NCBI GenBank assembly: GCA_015179045.1
Contig: WHUZ01000078.1
Location: forward strand, 62,001 to 126,000
Reading direction: 5' to 3'
Source: Kalaharituber pfeilii
Taxonomy: Eukaryota > Ascomycota > Pezizomycetes > Pezizales > Pezizaceae
Length of the DNA: 64,000 bases
Shown piece after piece: positions 30,725 through 41,576 of this stretch. Within the stretch, counting starts at the first letter, position 1, and each line of letters opens with the position of its first letter. The notes under the pieces were generated by a model that did not search any database, was not told the DNA's origin, and saw only the letters and a program-made list of their open reading frames with translations. The position numbers and the translations under genes are program-made.

Positions 30725-30890
30725 GGAATACTGGGATATTAGCAATGGAAAAGTATTGTAGAGAGACACTCTAAAGCTATAAAATAGATACATATATAGT
30801 AAGATGGTTTTCGGAAACTGCTGGCAGCACTAGCTGGTGGATACATGCCATTAGATACTGTTAGTAAGATTATGCATGTGCGAAAGCGAT

Positions 30891-31571
30891 ATGTATGCGC
30901 ACTTTTACATAGTGCAGGTATCAGCCATCTGTGTATGCAATATGTGTGCCAAGATAACAGGAACCGGATGCGTTGTAACAATCGGTAGGTTACGGTTCGG
31001 GCGCCGAGCAATACATTGCAGCCCGACTCTTGCTCTCATGCATATGTTCGCACATTTATTTTTTTCTCTTTTTTTTGTTCGGTACTTTTTTTTCCGCTGT
31101 CGTTTCCGACTAAGATAGAATATCCTCCTTGCTTAATATCCATGAGCTTCTGTGTCCTAGCTAAAGTCACAGTGTAGAATGACGGTACGATTTGTCTTCA
31201 TTGGATGGATGCCTCTTGCCACACAAATTCATGTGCACATCGCTTTTCTGCTGTATGATAATTGTGTAGGCAGACTGCGTGCAAACATTCAAGCCTCTTA
31301 TAAATTTAGCGGCTGTTGCTTGTATCGATACATTTTCATGCAGCTACTAGCCTCATGCCAAGCCCTGCACCCACTGGAACGGCTGAGTGAACATCATTAT
31401 CTATTCTTAGCAGAGGAGAAGGCCTGAGCTGTCAACCTAGCAACCGCATCGTCATCGCTTCCCGAACCTTTGTTGCGCCCACGCCACTATTGACATCAAT
31501 CTCAACGTACCCCCAATCTTCTGCCGTACCTGCAAGCCCTTTTGATCTCCACCTCCGCGTGTCGCTCAAAA
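30891..31571. other. Upstream region of the beta-trefoil gene
   Basis: No recognised feature. T-rich runs near 31058-31092 are not followed by a LINE hairpin. The promoter of the next gene should lie here but I cannot define its elements. Confidence 0.4.
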
Positions 31572-32580
31572 ATGAGGAATAATAATTCAAGCTCAGCGCG
31601 ACCTCCGTCTGCAATGCACGAAGCACGTGATCGAGACCTTCTCTCATCCGACACCTATCTCACTGACACGGCGCTTGACCAGTTGTGGGATTGGTTTTGC
31701 AATGCCAATATGAAACAGATGGATCCTCAATTCATCTTTGTCAAGCTTGTCAATACGGTAAGGAGCTACGTCGTCGCTGCTTGTGGTTATGAGAAAGCAA
31801 ATGTAACTAATGGGTATGTTGTGGTGGCCCCAAAAATAGGCGCGAAATCCTTATAAGGATCAACTAGAGTCACGGCCTTTCGGAGCTGGAAGTAGCTACG
31901 CCCCAAGCGAGAGCGTGGCCTGTGCAACCGAGGACACCGCGTCCACTGTCGCACCTGATGAGGTGTTAATCGACCTTGACGAGGTGCTGCGAAATTCGCA
32001 GGCACAGGAGAAACACACCGATAACATTGGAGCGTGCGACTGTGGAGCTTCACAAGCTAAGGATACCAGCACTGCAAATGCCAATACTACGCCTGAAGGG
32101 TTTAGCCGCCCTCTACCAATATCTCCAACGCGCGTGGCAATAAAGTCTTCAGCATTTCCCAACAGCTATGTGCAGCTAAACGGAGAGTTCGTCGATTCAT
32201 ATGTCAGCGGTGGCGCAGGCACTGTACGGGTCTCTGGGGAGGTTTCGGCAAGAGAAGCTTTTGAGTTGGAGCGACACACTGATGGTACAGTCGCTTTTAA
32301 GTCGACTAGTTTTCCTAATGTCTATCTTCGCGCTGATGCACTGGGCCTTGCGGAAGGAAATTGGCGTTGGTTTGGCGGAGGGGTTATTAATTGTCAATAC
32401 TCTTGCGGTGCAAATGAAAAGTTCCGGATTCACAAGATTGGCAGCGGCGGGGAGGTGGCGATCGAGCCGGCTGCCTTCCCTGGCAGGTATCTGAGAGTCA
32501 ATGGAATGAATCCGGAGGGAATCAATCTTCAAGCTGTAAGGACTGGATGGGAAAAATTCTTCCTTGTTTTAGTGCTGTGA
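31572..32580 (+). CDS. Two-exon protein with a C-terminal beta-trefoil-like domain
   Basis: Exon 1 (31572-31757) starts at ATGAGGAAT and reads MRNNNSSSARPPSAMHEARD to FIFVKLVNT. Exon 2 (31858-32580) reads on from DQLESRPFGAGSSYAPSES. The proposed intron is GTAAGG...ATAAG, 100 nt, phase 0; an alternative is retention with no protein. The predicted protein has 302 residues. From about residue 140 it has three similar strands: KSSAFPNSYVQLNGEFV, KSTSFPNVYLRADAL and EPAAFPGRYLRVNGMN. This spacing is that of beta-trefoil folds such as the arabinofuranosidase AbfB-type sugar-binding domain or fascin-like proteins. No catalytic domain is seen, so a binding role is likely. There is no signal peptide, which suggests an intracellular place. 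Confidence 0.68.
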
Positions 32581-32854
32581 TGGATAGTTCGAACAATGTG
32601 TGCATACAGATATTTTCCTGTCTTAGGATGGCCAATATTTTGGTGCGATACAATTTTCTTCTTTAAGCTAGTTACGTTCCTCTAGCACTTAGTGACCTTG
32701 CGAATAAAGCCTTCTCCCTGATTATCGTACTGCGCACGCAATGGTACATCGCAATTCATGTGGTCTCTTGATTCTGTTACGGTGCCTACCATAGTCTAGC
32801 TAGTATGAGATGTTCCCTCACATTGTATCATAGAGACAGGTTTCAAACGGCTCC

Positions 32855-33589
32855 TCACTCCAGGGCTGCATTTGCCAACCTATCTGCCTCCTGGACCCAC
32901 TCCCTGCTAACCCTCCAGAACTTAACATCAATGCCGTCTTCCGTAACTTCTTCAATTCTGTCATGCAGCCTCTGTAACAAACCCGCATTCACCACCGGCC
33001 TCCCATTTTCCGCCACCCATCCGTTCTCCATCCATCCAAACACCCATTCACTCATGGACTTTGCAAGATATTCCGAGTCCGTAACGAGCACTACATCCGG
33101 TACAATTCTCCGCTCTTGAAGGAGATTATCCAGCACCGGTTTCACTATGTTTATTGCATTGATAGCCGCCAGGATCTCTGCCACTTGGCTTGTCTGCGCG
33201 TGGGACTGTGCGACACGGCCGTTTGAGTTGTATCTGGATCCTGGGCCAAAGTAGGCACCCCACGCGGCTTTGGCGTGGGGAGTGCCGTTACCATGACAAG
33301 AGCCGTCGATTTTTATGGCAATGCCATGGCCAGGGAGCATTGTTGTCGGATTGTGGATGGCACTAAACATCAGGCGAGATAGCTGCAGGTCGGGCTCATA
33401 GCGGGTGATATTAGGAGGGTCAAAGGGGCCTGGCCAGCTGGTGCCTTCATCCGGATAAAACGTGCGGGGTGGCGTGACTCGTATGCCGCTGGCGCTGCAG
33501 GATACGCTTCCGCCGGGCAGGGAGGCGAGGTATGCGTCGTGGGGGTCCTGGATGGTGAATGAAAAGCCGTCGCGGAAGTTGTAAGTCAT
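32855..33589 (-). CDS. RNase H-like protein (cellular type)
   Basis: The 244-residue frame starts MTYNFRDGFSFTIQDPHDAY and is single-exon. The RNase H fold is visible from residue 90: IKIDGSCHGNG (first Asp), SQVAEILAAINAI (Glu), LVTDSEYLAKSM (second Asp) and VKFWRVSREWVQEADRLANA (last Asp), all four catalytic positions in order. Spacing resembles RNase H1-like proteins common as expanded families in filamentous fungi, and it lacks any RT part, so it is probably not a LINE fragment. It converges on the gene at 31572-32580 with about 275 bp between the stops. Role in RNA-DNA hybrid removal is known for the fold and inferred for this protein. Confidence 0.83.
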   Translation of the reverse strand: MTYNFRDGFSFTIQDPHDAYLASLPGGSVSCSASGIRVTPPRTFYPDEGTSWPGPFDPPNITRYEPDLQLSRLMFSAIHNPTTMLPGHGIAIKIDGSCHGNGTPHAKAAWGAYFGPGSRYNSNGRVAQSHAQTSQVAEILAAINAINIVKPVLDNLLQERRIVPDVVLVTDSEYLAKSMSEWVFGWMENGWVAENGRPVVNAGLLQRLHDRIEEVTEDGIDVKFWRVSREWVQEADRLANAALE

Positions 33590-35961
33590 GTTAGGACTTC
33601 TCTTCTTATGCTTTTTGGGAGGAATGGCATGATGATTAGCTCAAGCAAGGTGGGAAAACGGAGTCAATCAACGTGATGGGTGCGGGAGAAACATGGGCAG
33701 GCAGGTCGTACTGACAGTTGAGGGCAGACAAGCAGGCGGGAGGAGTTGCTGACTATGCTTATAGACTCGGAAGCAAGGGAAGAAGGGAAGGGTGCAAAGA
33801 CGGAGGACGGGAGCAGGGCGGAAAAGAGGGAGATAGGAGAGGCGAGAGGAGAAAGAGCGTGAAGGGAGGACAGAAGAGGAGCAGAGAGAAAAGAGGGGAG
33901 AAGATCGTGGGGCAGGGGCATATGCGAGGCAACGAGCATGAAATTACCGTAATAGGAAATCCCCACGTCAGGCCACCAAGGAGGATGCAGCCATTGGAGG
34001 CTTGGCACGGGTCATGGTGATGTAGGTGTTGGTCTTAGGGGTTAGTAAGTGTCTGATTAACTTTGCCACGCGCTTTTTACACGCCGACGGAATGGGAGGC
34101 CCAACATCGGAACAGCAATGCACGCCGATTGCCTGGCTCAGGATGGGCCGGATGTAAATTAGGTCTCATGTGCACGATTGCCGCCATGAAGACATGTATG
34201 CAGATTACATATGTATAGCCGGTGTCAGGACCTACCCGCCAAAGGAGATATATTCACCCTGGTCAATCTGTAAAGCTGCTGGCAATGCCAACATTTCTGC
34301 CAGATCAACTGATGGCTCCAGCATACATCGAGACAAGGCTCGAGGCGCGCATATGTATCAGAAGGACCATCGGCTTTGACGCCGAAGCAAACAAGTCGTC
34401 GAGCCGTCAGATATGAGCTCTCGGATAACAGCCAAGGATTATGTGTGCTTGCGTAGGCCTAGCAGCGGAGATAGACTAACGTATATTACCGAGGATATTG
34501 TGCACTCCGGGATCACTACAAAATGGCATCCTAAAATTCAGATACTCATTCGATTGACTTCAAATCAAGTACAAGGCATCTAGATGCAAGTAGAACCCTG
34601 TTCCGTGCCTTCGTTTACTGTCTCAAAATTTCCAAGATCGGTGAATGTTGTTGGCCTTGCTGGTGATATACATGGGGGAAGGTCGGACACTTGACGATCT
34701 AACTTTTGCAGAATCATTTTCTTCGTTCAAGGGACAATGCAGGAGACGCTCTAGTGGGTATAGATGATGACCCAGAAGTGGGCAAAAGATCGCATCTCGT
34801 GGTGTCTGACTGAATCCGGTGCCTAAATAGCTTCTGAGAAAGTGTCAAATGTGAGGACGGTTAACGCTTGATCTTGGCATATGCTAGCTGCTCTGTTCGC
34901 ATTCAATAGTGTCAAAGTTTCAACTGACGTTGCATAAATGCAGGCATTTGAAAATTCAGCAATGCGACGAATTACTGAATACGGCTGCTGTCTGCTATAT
35001 ACCGGTATATTCAAGACTATACAAGACTATAACTACTTTTAATCTTGTGGTACATCTACTCGTGAGTAGCACTGTTAGACTTATGACGAGGAATGGCTGA
35101 TGTGCATGCCAAGAAAATTCCGCTGACTCATCCGCTCCTGTCCCCGTCCACGACTCTACTATCATAGGCGGATTTTGCGCAAGCTTCCAGGGATGACCAC
35201 GCCACACGCTAGAAAATCAATCGGAAGATATATGGTTGGGGACATCTGTACGCGGAGTAAATTGCACCTCAACTTAAACGCTCTAAAGCGCAACTAAAAT
35301 AAATAGATAAAATTAGTTTCGTGTTGTAACATGATAGACAAGACAATGAAAAATAAAGTTACGAAGCGATATCTATTTATTTGATTCTTTGTTATAGTGT
35401 TTCATAGAGTTAAAGATCAGGAGTTTTATATGAAGAGGGGTCATAAATGTCGTCCTTTAGTAATCACCAATATAGCATAGTATATAGTAGTACAACTAGC
35501 ACAGATAGGCTAGGATATGTAGAGTGTGACAGAGTGATCGGGCGGTAGGAGCAGTAACAGTAGTGCGAAGTAGCAGTAGTGCGAGCAGTAGGAGTAGTAG
35601 AGTGGTAGAAGCGGTAAGGGTACATTTCCACCGCAAGCAGGGGGTAGTTTCTCTAAGCACTTGGATGTGAGTAAATAATAAACTTTTTATTATGCAGACA
35701 TTTACACCTTAAATACAGAAATTATAAGCCAGTGAACGAGGTGTTGATCTACTACAAAAGACAGCATGAACTCTCAAGCTCCAAGAGAGGGCACTAGGTT
35801 TTAAGAAACAGCAGTCAAGTTCTGCCGGCACTAGATAGCAGTCAGGTATCAATGTATCCAAAAGGTGAAAGAGTAGAGGAGGCTGAACTCTCGGAGTAAA
35901 AATTTTCCAAGAACGCATTACTGGATATTACATATGCAAGCAGGAATAGGTGCAAATAATA
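33590..35961. other. Long stretch without a gene
   Basis: It contains a G/A-rich strand (about 33760-33910), a remnant of a dispersed repeat at 34503-34750 and a GTAG/AGTAGC-type trinucleotide-rich piece near 35545-35620. Frames at 33664-34020 are effects of purine bias. No coding motif found. Confidence 0.45.
34503..34750. repeat. Dispersed repeat G, copy 1 (diverged)
   Basis: The order of blocks GATATTGTGCACTCCGG, TACAAGGCATCTAGATGCAA and GGTCGGACACT matches, with many changes, 47583-47800 (ATTATGCACTG, TACAAAACATCTAGGTAC, GGGCGGGACACT). The TTGTGCAC word recalls the termini of element D. Confidence 0.4.
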
Positions 35962-36515
35962 TGTTACGGCTGAGAGACTTACTCGTTAAGAGGAACGCTT
36001 ACCCTGAACCATTAGTAAGACCAATGCTAATAGAGCGGACTGATCACCCGTTAGGCTTGGCAGAAGGTTCTTCGTCTTATGAATAGGGTAGTGCTAAGGA
36101 AGTGTCAGACATGCAGTGCACTCTTGTGAAGCTTGACTAATATGCGCATATGCATTAGTACATATCATTATCTTGCGTCTGTACTATCTTTGCATGTTTC
36201 TGTTACGTTTACCTGTTACTGTAACAGATATATTGGCATTGATAAGGAATTGTCATTTGCTAACTAGTCATGTGTGACGCGCTCAAGTCTATATAAGCGC
36301 TGGCAATAGCATAGTTACATAGAAGAATCAAGACACTAGCGGTGTTCTAAGTTTCTCTATAAACTCTGAAACCTATCGTTTCCATTTTTACGCCCGTGAA
36401 CCGCTCCGCTCTGCTGCTCGCTCTACGCCCCTTCCGGCCCGCCGTACATATACCCCCTTAGCCGTCACATCCAGTTCCAGCGCTCGGCGAAGCCTAGCCC
36501 CTCACGCTCGTAACA
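35962..36515 (+). repeat. Solo LTR, TGTTACG family
   Basis: It begins TGTTACGGCTGAGAG and ends CACGCTCGTAACA, an inverted 7-bp terminus. Flanks TAATA and TAATG are a near-perfect 5-bp duplication. It shares GGACTGATCACCCGTTAGGC and TATATAAGCGC with the LTRs at 37587 and 61676. One copy of the 33-bp GGCCCGCCGTA unit is present. Confidence 0.82.
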
Positions 36516-36990
36516 TAATGCAAATGTGAATTTAAATATCCTCTATATGGTATAGTTATTATAGACTATGCTACTTCAGCAGTAGTGTACTATAACTAAC
36601 TGCGTTTGGAATTTATTGTTTATTGTTTATTCAAGTGAGTATTTTGAAAAAAGGGGGGGTACCCCTCTTTCAAAAAATTGTTTCGAACGCTCTACCAAAC
36701 AATAAAATAGGGATACGGACCCCGGTTTTATTTCAAAGCCAGGGTTTGAATTTCACACAAATCCTTAGGGGAAGGCACCATACCTCATAAACCCTCTCAC
36801 TTACTGGTTCGGAAGTTTTGGAACGCTGCATAAAACCTATGCGCTATTCGCCTTTTGGAATAGTGCGAAGTGGCGTGAATTTGCCCTATATCCAAAGAGC
36901 AAATAGCGCGTACAATTTATGCAGCGTTCCAATATATACGTTCCGAACCAGCCTCCGGAACCCCAGGCAGATGGATGGTATTTGTGTGGC
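36516..36990. other. Short stretch without a gene
   Basis: Includes AAAAGGGGGGGTACCCCTCTTT near 36646, a local inverted repeat, and a pair of inverted words near 36820-36935 (GGAACGCTGCATAAA and its complement), possibly a small foldback. Confidence 0.4.
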
Positions 36991-37586
36991 GTAATGCACG
37001 CTACCGGGATATTGCGCACTACCGGGATATTGCGCACTTCCGGATACCACAACAAAAAGTTACTATGAGTGCAAATGGCCCTCAAGTGGGCTCAAATTGA
37101 AGCCAGAGCATGGGAGAGTATGTTAAATTATCCTTTATATATTTCCTAGGCTTATTTGTAGCACATAAGTGATGACTTATTTGGTACATACAAAATCTTA
37201 TGCTGGACATCTTTCAAGCTGCCATGTGTTAATGATTCTATCCTGGGACCTTATTGACCTCACTGTATACTCTGCTGTCTATTCCCATGAAGTATAGGAT
37301 GTTTGGTGGTGCTCAGGCTATTCTGTAAAGAATTGCACTATCATATTTATGCATATATCTTTCCTTATGCATATACACGGCAATTCTGGGCTACTATACA
37401 GCATAAAAGCATTGTGTGGAGAATCTCTGAGGCTATAAATTAGAAACACATATATAATAAGGTACTTGCTGAACTGCTTGCAGTACTAGCTGATGGATTT
37501 GAGCCATTAGGTACTATTACGTGAATTTTATGCATAAAGCATTTCAAGAATACTCACCAGCTCTCTATGTAGCTCTGTGGTATTTG

Positions 37587-38313
37587 TGTTACGGCTAAGG
37601 TGAGACTTACCCGACCAGGGGAACACTTACCCTGAACCCTCAGTAAGGCCAGTGCTGCTAGACCGGACTGATCACCCGTTAGGCTTGGCAGAAGGTTCTT
37701 TGTCTTCCGAATAGGGTAGTGCTAAGGAAGTGTGTGTCACCGTTGATTGTAAGGTCTTTAGGCCTGGCACTCGGTTTATGAAGCTAATATGCGCACATGC
37801 CCTAGTACATGTTATTATCTAGCATCTGTACTACGTTGCATGTTTCTTTGTTACGATTATTGGCATTGTTGAATTGCCGTTTCTTTATTTGCTTGCCTAG
37901 TCATGTATGATGTGCTCAGTCTATTTAAGCACAGGCGATAGCACAGTTGAAGAATCAAGACACAAGCGGTGTTCTAAGTTCTCTATTACTCTGAAACCTA
38001 TCGTTTCCTCATTACGCCCGTGAATCGCTCCGCTCCGCTGCGCGCTCCACGCAAAACAGCTGCCCTTCCGGCCCGCCGTATATACGCCTCCGTAGCCTTT
38101 CCGGCCCGCAGTATATACGCCTCCGTAGCCTCTCCGGCCCGCAGCATATACGCCTCTGTAGCCACTCCGGCCCGCAGCATATACACCTCCGTAGCCGGCC
38201 CGCCGTATATACGCCTCCGTAGCGACTCCGGCCTGCCGAATACGCACCTCCGTAGCCGTAACATCCAGTGCCTTCCAGCGCCCACCGGAGCCTAGCCCCT
38301 CACGCCCGTAACA
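37587..38313 (+). repeat. Solo LTR inside element D, TGTTACG family
   Basis: TGTTACGGCTAAGGTGAG to CACGCCCGTAACA, 727 bp, flanked by the perfect 5-bp duplication ATTTG (37582-37586 and 38314-38318). It contains a TATTTAAGC box near 37921 and the six-copy 33-bp tandem array described separately. Confidence 0.92.
38060..38262 (+). repeat. 33-bp tandem array in the solo LTR
   Basis: Six imperfect units of the type TCCGGCCCGCAGTATATACG followed by CCTCCGTAGCC. It is the cause of the long Arg/Tyr/Gly-rich frames on both strands here, which are not genes. The related LTR at 61676 has about three units and that at 35962 has one. Confidence 0.88.
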
Positions 38314-38962
38314 ATTTGCAACTATGGTGCCTGTTACTGCTATTACTTACCTCATTACCTATTATCATCTATATCTAATGTATATACAGATTAGTATGCT
38401 AATATCACTACATCCTGCATACCTCTCCACTCAAGTGGCTATATAACATCTAAATTCATTAGCTGGTGCTGCCAGCAGTTCAGCAAGTACCTTATTATAT
38501 ATGTGTTTCTATTTTATAGCCTCAGAGATTCTCCACACAATACTTTTAGGCTGTATAGTAGCCCAGAATTGCCGTGTATATGCATAAGGAAAGATATATG
38601 CATAAATATGATAGTGCAATTCTTTACAGAATAGCCTGAGCACCACCAAACATCCTATACTTCATGGAAATAGACAGCAGAGTATACAGTGAGGTCAATA
38701 AGGTCCCAGGATAGAATCATTAACACATGGCAGCTTGAAAGATGTCCAGCATAAGATTTTGTATGTACCAAATAAGTCATCACTTATGTGCTACAAATAA
38801 GCCTAGGAAATATATAAAGGATAATTTAACATACTCTCCCATGCTCTGGCTTCAATTTAAGCCCACTTGAGGGCCATTTGCACTCATAGTAACTTTTTGT
38901 TGTGGTATCCGGAAAATGCGCAATATCCCGGTAGTGCGCAATATCCCGGTAGCATGCGTTAC

Positions 38963-39521
38963 AGATTGCCGCACGAGTCATAGGCGAATGTATGGATAAG
39001 GTAAGACATTAGTTTATTCTTTCACAAACGATAGATAGCAGGGTAAGGATAGCTTTAGCTTGTTCAACTTGGAGCATAATAACCTACTATTTATCCTCAT
39101 CCAGACTTAAGCCGGATTTACTGCAGGTTCTTCCTAGCACTGTGGGTGGAGTGACCTAGCTGGCACGCGAATCCAGTCCTTTAGCGCATTAAGCCGTCCG
39201 CGCGAATAACAGTATTGGAAACGGTTTTCAATTTTTTTTTTGTTATCAGTTGCAAATGAATTGTGTGAATACGTTTTTGAGTGGAGAAAGGCTGAAGGCT
39301 TCCTGTTTCTTCTGCCTTCTGCATTTCTGTAGCTCCGTGGTCTAGTAAGAGCGTTCCAATTGGCTCTTGGTGCGGGGTTGATTTGTTAGGCAACTTGAGG
39401 CTCTTTGCAAGTAATAATCACAACAGCGACGGTGATACCAACTTCACACTATCGACATTGATCTTGCAATAATGCAGTCTTACTGTCACCAGCGTATTAA
39501 ATTAACTACAGTACTGCCTTC
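38963..39521. other. Upstream flank of the NLR pseudogene
   Basis: No coding motif. A TAATAATCACAAC stretch near 39412 and a pyrimidine leader lie before the ATG at 39522; no clear TATA box. Confidence 0.4.
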
Positions 39522-39546
39522 ATGGATCCCTTCACAATCGCGACCG

Positions 39547-39985
39547 TTCCCCTGACAAGGCTCGGAAGACGAAACTTAGCAACGCTGGCGGGAGACTGGG
39601 CGGCAAATCGTTACGGAAATGACAAATCGATATTGGGAAAACAGACAGCCCAGAGTGCAGGTGGTGTCGGGAGGAGGAGGAAACCACCGAACATGTACTC
39701 ACTAGATGCAAAACCTGGAAACGAAAATGGCCGGGGGCATGCAGGACTTGGTAACCCCCCCAAAGAACAAGGACAAAGACCCACTGCGAGACATATTGGA
39801 ATGGGCAGGGGCGTAGAAGCGGCAGCCTTTCCTTTTCCCTTCTCTTTCCTTTTATTTATCTTTATCTAGGACACAGGGACGATGGACCTCTCATTTTTCT
39901 TTTACTTTCTCCTTCCATGTACTTATCCTCGTCATAGCCCACAGGGCGGCACGCGAGTAATGTTATAAAAAAAAAAAAAAAAAAA
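39547..39985 (+). mobile_element. 5'-truncated LINE (lineage A) in codon 8 of the NLR gene
   Basis: Flanked by AATCGCGACCG (39536-39546 and 39986-39996). It carries ORF2's last part (frame-shifted pieces RNLATLAGDW, SPECRWCREEEETTEH) and tail A with poly(A). The host codons before and after the insert join in the expected MDPFTIAT-G order. Confidence 0.9.
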
Positions 39986-40300
39986 AATCGCGACCGGAAT
40001 ATCGGGCTTGCTCTCTCACTTGCTCTTGATATCACAAAAATTCTCACAGAATACACCAGCCAAGTCCAATCTGCCCCGAAGGATGCTCAAACGTTGCTAG
40101 TCGAGATCAGCGCTTTGAGCCATGTTCTTAGACAGCTAACTACATTCCTGACAAAGGAAGATAAGAAGGGGACTTTTCAACCCACTTCGATCCTATGCAA
40201 TGTCGTTGTTATCTGCAAGGGCAAAATCGAACATTTACACTCAACCCTCACCAAGTTTCAGTCCGCGGGTTTCAAAGACCGGCAGGTGGCCTTTTCATAA

Positions 40301-40355
40301 TTTTTTTTTTTTTTTTATATCATTAATCGCGTGCCGCCCTAAGGGCTATGGCGAG
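40301..40355 (-). mobile_element. Hairpin-only retroposon, tail A, in the NLR pseudogene
   Basis: T run, ATATCATTAATCGCGTGCCG...GGCTATGGCGAG, flanked by GCCTTTTCATAA (40289-40300 and 40356-40367). On the minus strand the insert starts exactly at CTCGCC. Confidence 0.92.
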
Positions 40356-41308
40356 GCCTTTTCATAAGCAAGAATACCTTGAGGTTGCCTCGACCTTACA
40401 TAATTGCGCTCAAATAATCGAATTTTCGCTTACTATTGCGAATTGGTACGCTTTATACTATAAACCATTCTAAACCTAGCAACTAATATTCCATAGTGAA
40501 TTACTTTCAAAAACCTCCGAGGAAGTAATGATGGCACTATCAGAGCGAAAAGAGAAGATCGATTCTCTGCTGCCATTGTTGGATGCGTCCGTTGCAGCTG
40601 CCGCTGAGATGAAGAAAATGAGCGCCAACATAGGGGAGGTTTTGGGCTTTGTATTGAAAATTGACAAGTTAGCTACGGAGCTGCAGAAAATCAAGAGTGG
40701 GGTTCAGACGTTCTGCTCTTCACTACCTCCAGGACTTTATGCAGCATATGATGCAACCATAGCCAGGATGCAGGGTTCACAGAGTCAATCCCGATATGAC
40801 CTAGGCATGAGAGCGCTCATGTGGGTATATCTAGCTGAGCGACCATTGGAGGTCATAGAGCTCTCCCATGCACTCTCGGTTGAAGATGGGCATAAGGCTC
40901 TGAATTGCAACAACATTCCCGCTCCAAACATAATACTGCGCTGCTGCTGTGGGCTAGTGACTATAGATGATGAAACGTCAACAGTTCGTCTAGTGCACTA
41001 CACGCTCCAAGAGTATTTCAAATGTTACTACGAGAAATACTTTCCAACTGGCCATAACCTGATTGCAAGGACTTGTATTACCTACCTGGACTTCTCCAAC
41101 CTTACTACCTACTATTCTATAGATGAGGGCGACTCAACAACCTACTATGGTTCAGCTAAGACGGACCGGATGCTATACAAGGACTACGCTTTGTTCAAGT
41201 ACGCATGTTCTCAATGGGGCCATCATGCGCGAAAGCAGTGTGATGGAACATTCTGTTTCTTTTACATTCAATATACACACACCTCTACAACCTCCTCGGG
41301 CCACGTTT

Positions 41309-41401
41309 TTTTTTTTTTTTTTTTTATATCATTACTCGCAGACCGCCCAATGGGCTATGGCGAGGTATTTAAAGAAAGAAAAGAGTAACCATCCCTAACT
41401 A
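41309..41401 (-). mobile_element. Short LINE tail A with 3' UTR, reverse
   Basis: T run, tail-A hairpin and about 40 nt of 3' UTR, flanked by CTCGGGCCACGTTT (41295-41308 and 41402-41415). It sits at the junction between NLR debris and LINE ORF1 sequence. Confidence 0.9.
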
Positions 41402-41576
41402 CTCGGGCCACGTTTGACATCACGTGACCGAGGCCGTATCTCGACTCACAGAATAGCCAGCGACAAACGGACACCGACAAACGACGCCCCTCGGCCCGAC
41501 GGTCACGGGATCTCCAAACATTCACAAGAAATGACTATATAGACAGCTTCCCCCAGAGAAACAACTATCAGCTCCC

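Larger units (their letters stand above)
22883..30890. mobile_element. Long-TIR element D, copy 2, split by a MULE; right end not found
   Basis: The left terminus ATGCGCGCTACC and the GGGATATTG words match element D copy 1 (36994). After the 9-bp site CTCCGGATG the D sequence is interrupted by the element at 22937-30217. It resumes at 30218 (ACTATGAGTGCAAAT, then CTCAAGTGGGG) and follows the left half of D copy 1 to about 30890. Two hairpin-only insertions lie in this right part. No coding frame is visible. The right TIR was not recognised. Confidence 0.62.
36994..38959. mobile_element. Long-TIR element D, copy 1
   Basis: TIRs of about 500 bp. The left starts ATGCACGCTACCGGGATATT and the right, reversed, ACGCATGCTACCGGGATATT, both bordered by TA. 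A subterminal unit CTACCGGGATATTGCGCA is repeated twice in tandem at each end, then CTTCCGGAT. The middle, once the solo LTR is removed, is about 240 bp and has no frame. It is therefore non-autonomous; the helper is unknown. Confidence 0.82.
39522..41260 (+). pseudogene. NLR-like (NACHT-type) gene, interrupted and lacking its NACHT domain
   Basis: It opens with MDPFTIAT, typical of the N-terminal domain of fungal STAND/NACHT proteins, and is then split by a LINE. After it the frame continues GISGLLS, (frameshift) LALDITKILTEYTSQVQSAP, KDAQTLLVEISALSHVLRQL and, after another shift and a second insertion, KQEYLEVASTLHNCAQIIEF. From 40528 the frame is open: a helical part, then the region that normally follows NACHT (LPPGLYAAYDATIARMQ, MRALMWVYLAERPLEVIELS, TVRLVHYTLQEYF, WGHHARK). 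P-loop and Walker B are absent, so the ATPase was deleted. Ankyrin repeats that would follow are missing too. Non-functional. In family members the protein is known to act in self/non-self or microbial sensing. Confidence 0.8.

Noticed and set aside
33718..34020. 100-codon Arg/Lys/Gly-rich frame
   Set aside because: A purine-rich stretch gives open frames by composition; no motif.
8505..38262. Possible CRISPR arrays among the tandem repeats
   Set aside because: Units of 15, 18, 33 and 36 bp adjoin directly with no unique spacers, and the genome is eukaryotic.
37921..38295. Open frames of about 90-110 codons on both strands rich in Arg, Tyr and Gly
   Set aside because: They are translations of the 33-bp tandem array inside a solo LTR. 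The unit length is a multiple of three, so all frames stay open.
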